From contig DHDT01000009.1 of NCBI GenBank assembly GCA_002399505.1, forward strand, positions 13,234 through 23,026: a stretch of DNA of 9,793 nucleotides, read 5' to 3'. This document shows, one piece after another, positions 5,006 through 9,793 of the stretch. How positions within the stretch are numbered: position 1 is the first letter of the stretch; each line of letters begins with the position of its first letter. The DNA comes from Caryophanales bacterium UBA4869 (GTDB lineage: Bacteria; Bacillota_I; Bacilli_A; RFN20; CAG-288). Under the pieces are notes generated by a model. It did no database searches and was not told the DNA's origin. It saw nothing but the letters and a program-made list of their open reading frames with translations. Position numbers and translations under genes: made by a program.

Positions 5006-6423
5006 TAGTTTTTGATCTTTCCGTCTCTCAAATAGACTGAGATGTCATAGATGGCATGAGCATAGATCTGCATGGAGTCATAGAAATCAGACAGAGGGAA
5101 GAATTCATCATCGCCGTGCATACGATAGTCTCTGTTAGGGAATTGAGAACCAAAGGCAACAGAATTCCTGCTTTCTCTGGCATAGGTGCCACCGCCTATA
5201 GCTAAAGGCTTTGCCTCATAGTCACCAGTTTCGCTTTTATAGGCGTTTAAGAGGATATTGACAAAGTCAGATTTAGGATCGCTGATGAATCCATCAGATC
5301 CCCCTAATGATTCAACAACGGCATGGGTGTTCTTTCTGACATTGTCTAAAACAACATCGCCCTCAAAGTTTGAAGGGAAGCGGACATTGACAAAGATGGT
5401 AAGTTTCTTATCGCTATAGGAGATACGACCTACATTATAGGAAGAACAGTCAAAGTCATCGCTCTTGAAGTTGCCGTTAAAGTTATTGCCCATTCCATCG
5501 TGGTATTGGTTATAGATAGTAGTCAGTTCATCGATTCCATAGGATTCACCTAAGAAATTCAGAAGGTGAAGACCGGCATTGATACCGTTCCACGGTATCG
5601 AGCCGTGACAGGGCTTTCCCTTGAAGGTCAAGACGTTTTCTTCAAGAGTTGCTTTGACTTCGGGATGCTGATTTAAATAATCATTCAGATGAGCTTTGAC
5701 CTTTTCGGTATTGGAAAGAGAGACACTTGCTTTGGCTAAGACGATATTCAAGGCATCACCTAAGTCAAAATCCTCAATATCAGGTATTTCAATGCTATAA
5801 GAGGCAGAATAGGAATAAATGGATTTTTCCGCATAAATCAAAGGATAATCGGCATCGGGAGAAATACCGAGAGTCGGATAGTCTTTCTTCATGTCTTCAA
5901 AGTAATGTTTGAGACATAACGATCCGTTCTCTTCGTTTCCGCCAAAGATAAATCTCATCTTATATCCGCCAAGATAGCCTTTGTCCATCAGTGCTTTGAC
6001 AGCAAATAGACAGGCCAATCCCGGTCCTTTGTCATCGGAAGTACCTCTTCCGTACATGATGTTACCTTCTTCGATGGTCAGTTTGAAAGGATCGTGAATC
6101 CAGTTTTCCTTCTTTACCGGCACGACATCGCAGTGAGCATAGATATCAAAGATTTTTTCACCTTCCCCGTAAGTGAGTTCAGTCACATAGTTATCGCAGC
6201 GATCTACTTTGAATCCGAGTCTTTCTCCTAAACGGGCTACGTATAAAAGACTCTTTTCGACTTCTTTTCCAAAAGGCATTTCCTCAGTTGAAGAAGAGGG
6301 ATCAAGAACTGAGGGAATACTGATAAACTCTTCTAATGTCTTGAGAGCTTCTTTCTTATAAGGCTCTACTAATTTTGAAAACTCAGTCTCATTGATATTG
6401 ACTGGTAAGGCATTTTCTTTCAT
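5005..6423 (-). CDS. pepV: Dipeptidase PepV (M20 metallopeptidase)
   Basis: A cytoplasmic di-zinc dipeptidase releasing amino acids from dipeptides, 472 residues, the usual PepV/Sapep length. The visible metal-site residues are H97 and D99 in A-H-C-D-V-V-P, D130 in G-R-G-T-S-D-D-K-G, E164-E165 in G-G-N-E-E-N-G, D190 in S-P-D-A-D-Y-P, and H436 in M-H-G-D-D-E. The lid-domain region G-K-P-C-H-G-S-I-P-W-N-G (269-280) contributes H273. The start at 6423 is chosen because the in-frame GTG at 6435 overlaps the ribosome binding site AAGGAG (6440-6435), which precedes this ATG by 11 nt. The S-component gene lies 32 nt upstream and trmB overlaps its stop. Amino acid salvage from imported peptides fits a host-associated, possibly auxotrophic organism; that lifestyle is inference. 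Confidence 0.94.
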   Translation of the reverse strand: MKENALPVNINETEFSKLVEPYKKEALKTLEEFISIPSVLDPSSSTEEMPFGKEVEKSLLYVARLGERLGFKVDRCDNYVTELTYGEGEKIFDIYAHCDVVPVKKENWIHDPFKLTIEEGNIMYGRGTSDDKGPGLACLFAVKALMDKGYLGGYKMRFIFGGNEENGSLCLKHYFEDMKKDYPTLGISPDADYPLIYAEKSIYSYSASYSIEIPDIEDFDLGDALNIVLAKASVSLSNTEKVKAHLNDYLNQHPEVKATLEENVLTFKGKPCHGSIPWNGINAGLHLLNFLGESYGIDELTTIYNQYHDGMGNNFNGNFKSDDFDCSSYNVGRISYSDKKLTIFVNVRFPSNFEGDVVLDNVRKNTHAVVESLGGSDGFISDPKSDFVNILLNAYKSETGDYEAKPLAIGGGTYARESRNSVAFGSQFPNRDYRMHGDDEFFPLSDFYDSMQIYAHAIYDISVYLRDGKIKN

Positions 6424-6454
6424 GGTGTTAATCACTCCTTGTAATTGCTTATAT

Positions 6455-6481
6455 ATTATAGAATATCCGACTGCCTGTCGG
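6455..6481 (-). promoter_or_regulatory. Possible pepV-trmB promoter
   Basis: On the minus strand a perfect TATAAT (6460-6455) lies 31 nt before the pepV ATG, overlapping the end of the S-component gene. No good -35 is seen at 16-18 bp. A small dyad CCGAC-aggca-GTCGG (6481-6467) sits just upstream of the -10 and might be an operator or a weak RNA stem. Confidence 0.28.
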
Positions 6482-7142
6482 TATTTATTCTGGCTATCAA
6501 TAGTCCCTGAAGTCTCTGGCTTTCTTTCCGGTCTTCGGCCTTGTTCATATAGAGTCTTCGATAGAGAGGCTCTAAGGGCCAGGCGAGAAGAGGAACGACT
6601 ACGGCAGCCATTATCGCTTCCGGTATAGTTCCGGATAAGAAGACCAAAGAGTAGAAAAGATACCAGAATTCTCCGTTGAACATCTCTTCGGCCTGTTCTT
6701 TGCAGAAGATATAGAGGAAGAGGAAGACTAAGAGAGAGTGAATGACAGTCAAGATGAAAGAAGCGGGAATCAGAGCAATCTTTCTTTTGAACCGGTCATG
6801 GATGCAGGTCTTGAGAACTGAGAAGGTGATACCGGCAAGAAAACAAAAGATGATTCTCGGAGCCAAGGCTACAATCGGATATGAGGCAAAGAGAGCATCA
6901 AAGGCTGTCTTTCCCTGAGTCAAAGCTACTAGATAGGAAGTAAGACCGAACATCAATCCATAAAGCCAGCCCCAGCGATAGCCTTTGAGATAACTGAAGA
7001 GAAGGACGGGAAGATGAATGATTGTTATCGAGAAGATGCCGATTGTTATATAGCCGAGGTTTGGGATGAAGCCCATGATGAAAAGGATAGCTGAGCAGAT
7101 GGCAAAAAAAGTCAGGTTGAGAACATGATTGGAACGTCTCAT
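6456..7142 (-). CDS. ECF transporter S-component, probably for pantothenate (PanT-like)
   Basis: A substrate-binding membrane subunit of an energy-coupling-factor transporter, which needs the shared EcfA/A'/T module encoded elsewhere. The 228-residue protein has about six hydrophobic segments (near 9-27, 31-50, 56-74, 90-110, 122-147, 163-189) and the S-component style motif P27-N-L-G-Y-I-T-I followed by H43-L-P-V. The C-terminal 35 residues are hydrophilic and basic. Its ATG overlaps the coaX stop by 4 nt (ATGA), so the two are made together. Because coaX encodes pantothenate kinase, pantothenate is the likely substrate, as for PanT proteins of Bacillota. From sequence alone, FolT or another vitamin S-component remains possible. 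Confidence 0.75.
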   Translation of the reverse strand: MRRSNHVLNLTFFAICSAILFIMGFIPNLGYITIGIFSITIIHLPVLLFSYLKGYRWGWLYGLMFGLTSYLVALTQGKTAFDALFASYPIVALAPRIIFCFLAGITFSVLKTCIHDRFKRKIALIPASFILTVIHSLLVFLFLYIFCKEQAEEMFNGEFWYLFYSLVFLSGTIPEAIMAAVVVPLLAWPLEPLYRRLYMNKAEDRKESQRLQGLLIARINTDRQSDIL

Positions 7143-7933
7143 TTTATTTCTTCTTTCATTTTCTGATACTCCTGGTATCCGAATATGCGAGCCAGTCCTT
7201 CGTTGACCAGATGCATATCGCTGATAAAATCAGTAAGACCGAACTTGCGAAGATGATTGATAATCATGTTTGCGTTTCCGCCTGTCAGATAGACTAAGGC
7301 GTCTTTGGCGTCATACTGTTTTTTTATTTCTTCGACCATCTTGACTAAAAGGCAGGCGGTGCCGTTGATGGCACCGGAAGAAATACTTTCTTTCGTATTC
7401 AAAGAAACCAAGGAAGGATCCTTGAGTATGTCGTTTTTGCCGAGAAGATCGGTTTTTATCTGAAGAACTTCGGGGAATGAACAGATACCGGGGAAAATAG
7501 AACCGCCGTGTAAGATTTTGTTTTTGTCTAAGAAAAGAATCTTGCTGGCAGTACCTAAATCGATGACGATAAGTCCTTTGTCGGTTGGGACAGAGACTAT
7601 ATCACAGAAGAGATCTGGTCCGATGATGTCGATATTGTCAACTCGGTAATTGTTGAGATATGAGAATTCCTTCATCTTTTCAGAATCTAGGATCTGAGAT
7701 TCGATACCTAAGGCCTTGATGACTGTGAGAAAGTTGTTGAGACCTCTCTTGTCGACAGAGGAGATATAGGCGATATTCTTTTCGAATTCCGAAGAACGTT
7801 CAGCGACTGTTTTCTTCATTTTCTCTAAGTCAGAAGAATAGATTTTTTCATACTTGAAACCAGTGTCAGAAGTGAAAATTATATCGATTGTGGTGTTTCC
7901 GATATCGGCGAATATGTATCCGGTGTTTTTCAT
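7139..7933 (-). CDS. coaX: Type III pantothenate kinase
   Basis: Phosphorylates pantothenate with ATP, the first step of coenzyme A synthesis; CoaX enzymes need a monovalent cation and are not inhibited by CoA. The ASKHA-fold motifs are present: D-I-G-N-T (10-14), catalytic Asp D107 in I-G-P-D, D-L-G-T-A (125-129), G-G-S-I-F-P-G (143-149), S-S-G-A-I-N-G (185-191) and T-G-G-N-A (217-221). The residue after D107 is Leu where most CoaX have Arg (G-x-D-R), so this is a divergent copy. The start at 7933 puts D-I-G-N-T at residue 10, as usual, and gives 264 residues; an in-frame TTG at 7966 would add 11 residues but overlaps the -35 box. No ribosome binding site precedes the ATG. It overlaps the S-component gene by 4 nt. 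Confidence 0.87.
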   Translation of the reverse strand: MKNTGYIFADIGNTTIDIIFTSDTGFKYEKIYSSDLEKMKKTVAERSSEFEKNIAYISSVDKRGLNNFLTVIKALGIESQILDSEKMKEFSYLNNYRVDNIDIIGPDLFCDIVSVPTDKGLIVIDLGTASKILFLDKNKILHGGSIFPGICSFPEVLQIKTDLLGKNDILKDPSLVSLNTKESISSGAINGTACLLVKMVEEIKKQYDAKDALVYLTGGNANMIINHLRKFGLTDFISDMHLVNEGLARIFGYQEYQKMKEEIK

Positions 7934-7942
7934 TGCAAAGGT

Positions 7943-7971
7943 ATTATAAAAGTCTATTACCGGCAATGCAA
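7943..7971 (-). promoter_or_regulatory. Near-consensus promoter immediately before coaX
   Basis: On the minus strand, TTGCAT (7971-7966), a 17-bp spacer and a perfect TATAAT (7948-7943) lie in the comEC-coaX gap. Only 9 bases separate the -10 from the coaX ATG, so the predicted start of transcription falls at or within about 3 nt of the start codon. This would make coaX and the S-component a separately initiated unit. Confidence 0.6.
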
Positions 7972-7989
7972 ATATATTATATATATAAC

Positions 7990-9793
7990 TTACATTATAT
8001 ATGAGATTGTACCTTCTAAGTCGGTTCTGCGCACTTGAATGCCTAATTCTCTAAGAGTTATCAGTGTCTCAATATGGGGAAAACCGTAAGAGTTATTCAT
8101 CCCTACCGATATTATTCCTACTTCCGGACTAGCCTTCTTTACAAATGGCTTATAGCTTGAGGTATCTGACCCATGATGTCCGACATGTAGTATGTCGCAG
8201 TCGATATCGGCCTTGTCGTCAAATAGATTCTTTTCGACTTCTTTCGGTGCATCTCCCATAACGAGGATTTTCTTTTTACCGAGAGAAAACTGATAGACTG
8301 CGGAATGGTCGTTTTCTCCTGTTCCGATATCATAGTCATTAAGGTTTTTAAAACTGATGTCATTGATGCTTAAGGTGTTATTCTCAGAACTTAAGAAGTC
8401 TTCTCCATAATATACTCTGCCGACTTGAAAATGAGACTGCAGACTATTTAAAGCACCATAGTGGTCATAATCGCGATGGGTGATCAAGACACTGTCGATT
8501 TTCCTGATCTTCCTCTTTCTGAAATATGGTATCAGGCATTCTTTTGCTAAGTCAGTCGATACTTTTCCACCCGTATCAATAAGAAGATTGTATTGCCTGT
8601 GTCTTATCAAAGTGCAGTCACCCTGCCCGACATCAATAAAGACAATCTCTGTATGATTTCTAAAATCGGGAATAAGGTTAACTAAAAGAGATATCGATGC
8701 TAAGGCAATCAATACCTTTACTTCTTTTCGATAATAATACACTTTGAAAATTGAAGCTGCTAGAAGGAGCACATAGAAGACTACAAAAGAAAACAATGAG
8801 AATTCACCAGTCATCAAAAAGGGTGATATCTCATAGACACTCTTGGTCAGAAAAAGAAGAAAAGAAACCAAAATATTGATCAGATATGCTGTCTGAGGAA
8901 GGATAAATAAAAGAATAGATAAGATGAACAGAAGATGGGTATAGGGAATAAGAAGTATTTCTATTATCGGACCTAATAATGAAATACCGTGATTTGAATA
9001 TAGCTTCATGGGAAGAAAGAAAAGGATTAACAGAAGGAAAAAAGATATCTTCTTTCTTTTTTCCCTAGACGACGTTAGCTTTAAGAATATGATGAAAGGA
9101 AAAGGGTAATAGAAAGAAGGGGATATCAGAGAATAAGGTTCAAAGAAAAGCATAGTCACCGCTAAAAAAGAGACAAGTTCCAATGGATCAGTTCTTGTCT
9201 TACTTTTCCTATTGATCATCAACAGAAGCTGATAGATGAATACACGTCTCATATTATAGGAAAAGCCTGAAAAGAGCAGGAAAGGAAAAGAAATCAATAT
9301 CCCTAGGTAAGGATATAACTTCTTGAGTCTTTTCTTTGTTATCCTGCCGACAAAAATGATCAGAAAAGACAGATGAAAACCGGACAATGATAAAGCGGAA
9401 CTTAAACCCAATTCATCAAATAGATAGCTTTCATTCATGGAAAAAAGGCTTTCACCAAAAAGCAATGAACGAGAAAGCAATTTGCTGTTTTTATCAAGAT
9501 AGACAAAAGGATAAGTCTCAAAGACAGAGCCTATATCAGGTGGTTTGAAGTATTCTGTTTTTGTTTCTGGAAAGAAAGAATAAAAGACACCCTGACCTTT
9601 TAGGTATTCCTTAAAATCAAAGCCGCTTTCAAAATGGGAGAAAGTAATTTCATTCGCTTTCCCATTCAATGTCCAGATAGAAAAAAGAGGAAAGTCGTTC
9701 TTCTTGTCATAGATTAAATACTTCCCCTTGAATGAAAGAAAAAGACAGTAGTTTTCTTTTCTGAAAACAACGATACCTGTCATTTCAGTTTCA
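7990..9793 (-). CDS. comEC: ComEC/Rec2 DNA-uptake channel protein, N-terminus off the edge
   Basis: A membrane channel that passes one DNA strand into the cell during natural transformation. Numbered from the first visible Met (9783): residues 1-90 look like the tail of the N-terminal OB-like domain, 127-142 holds the competence-domain motif G-L-S-S-A-L-S-L-S-G-F-H, many hydrophobic helices follow to about 370, and a metallo-beta-lactamase domain ends the protein: D384-V-G-Q-G-D, I-D-T-G-G (402-406), T435-H-R-D-Y-D-H441, G-D (510-511), H-H-G-S (536-539), and H570. The frame is open to the window edge and the 10 bases before the Met hold no ribosome binding site. ComEC normally starts with membrane helices before the OB domain, which are missing here, so the true start is probably outside. 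The 56-nt gap to coaX contains that gene's promoter. Confidence 0.9.
   Translation of the reverse strand, partial: ETEMTGIVVFRKENYCLFLSFKGKYLIYDKKNDFPLFSIWTLNGKANEITFSHFESGFDFKEYLKGQGVFYSFFPETKTEYFKPPDIGSVFETYPFVYLDKNSKLLSRSLLFGESLFSMNESYLFDELGLSSALSLSGFHLSFLIIFVGRITKKRLKKLYPYLGILISFPFLLFSGFSYNMRRVFIYQLLLMINRKSKTRTDPLELVSFLAVTMLFFEPYSLISPSFYYPFPFIIFLKLTSSREKRKKISFFLLLILFFLPMKLYSNHGISLLGPIIEILLIPYTHLLFILSILLFILPQTAYLINILVSFLLFLTKSVYEISPFLMTGEFSLFSFVVFYVLLLAASIFKVYYYRKEVKVLIALASISLLVNLIPDFRNHTEIVFIDVGQGDCTLIRHRQYNLLIDTGGKVSTDLAKECLIPYFRKRKIRKIDSVLITHRDYDHYGALNSLQSHFQVGRVYYGEDFLSSENNTLSINDISFKNLNDYDIGTGENDHSAVYQFSLGKKKILVMGDAPKEVEKNLFDDKADIDCDILHVGHHGSDTSSYKPFVKKASPEVGIISVGMNNSYGFPHIETLITLRELGIQVRRTDLEGTISYIM

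Overview
The window looks like a chromosomal segment of a low-GC Gram-positive bacterium, probably one of the small-genome Bacilli lineages (Erysipelotrichia-, RF39- or Acholeplasma-like). The grounds are AT-rich intergenic DNA, strong AGGAGG-type ribosome binding sites, a PepV dipeptidase, an ECF-type vitamin transporter and a short TrmB. TGG encodes Trp (for example in the TrmB PDPW motif) and TGA is a genuine stop (end of coaX), so the Mycoplasma code is not used. The lineage is inferred from style and was not tested by comparison.

Left half, plus strand (about 1-4370): an export locus. Two paralogous small secreted proteins (112-732 and 3561-4136) carry a SipW-type signal peptide with a G-T-G-x-G core at the same residue positions. 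They flank a SipW-like (ER-type, Ser/His) signal peptidase at 1209-2210. The arrangement recalls the tapA-sipW-tasA matrix-fibre and camelysin loci of Bacillus, although the mature parts are not recognisably TasA. More than 2 kb here is non-coding and rich in RNA-like structure: a terminator and a second long hairpin after the first gene, a structured leader before the peptidase, a compact multi-helix RNA candidate directly after the peptidase (2221-2390), an AT-rich gene-free stretch with several inverted repeats, and overlapping hairpins after the second secreted-protein gene. The 3' hairpins of both secreted-protein genes contain bases complementary to the ribosome binding site of the same gene.

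Right half, minus strand (9793-4373): a compact housekeeping cluster read as comEC, coaX, ECF S-component (probably pantothenate), pepV, trmB. coaX and the S-component overlap by 4 nt (ATGA), and pepV and trmB by 1 nt (TAATG). coaX has its own near-consensus promoter placed so close to its ATG that the message may be leaderless, and pepV may have a promoter in the 32-nt gap before it. CoaX and the S-component together suggest uptake of pantothenate and its phosphorylation towards coenzyme A. A bidirectional terminator at 4319-4369 separates the two converging units. ComEC runs off the right edge and lacks its N-terminal membrane part here.

Most interesting for follow-up: the unrecognised structured RNA at 2221-2390 inside a SipW-type export locus, and the possible 3'-UTR/ribosome-binding-site pairing in both secreted-protein mRNAs.
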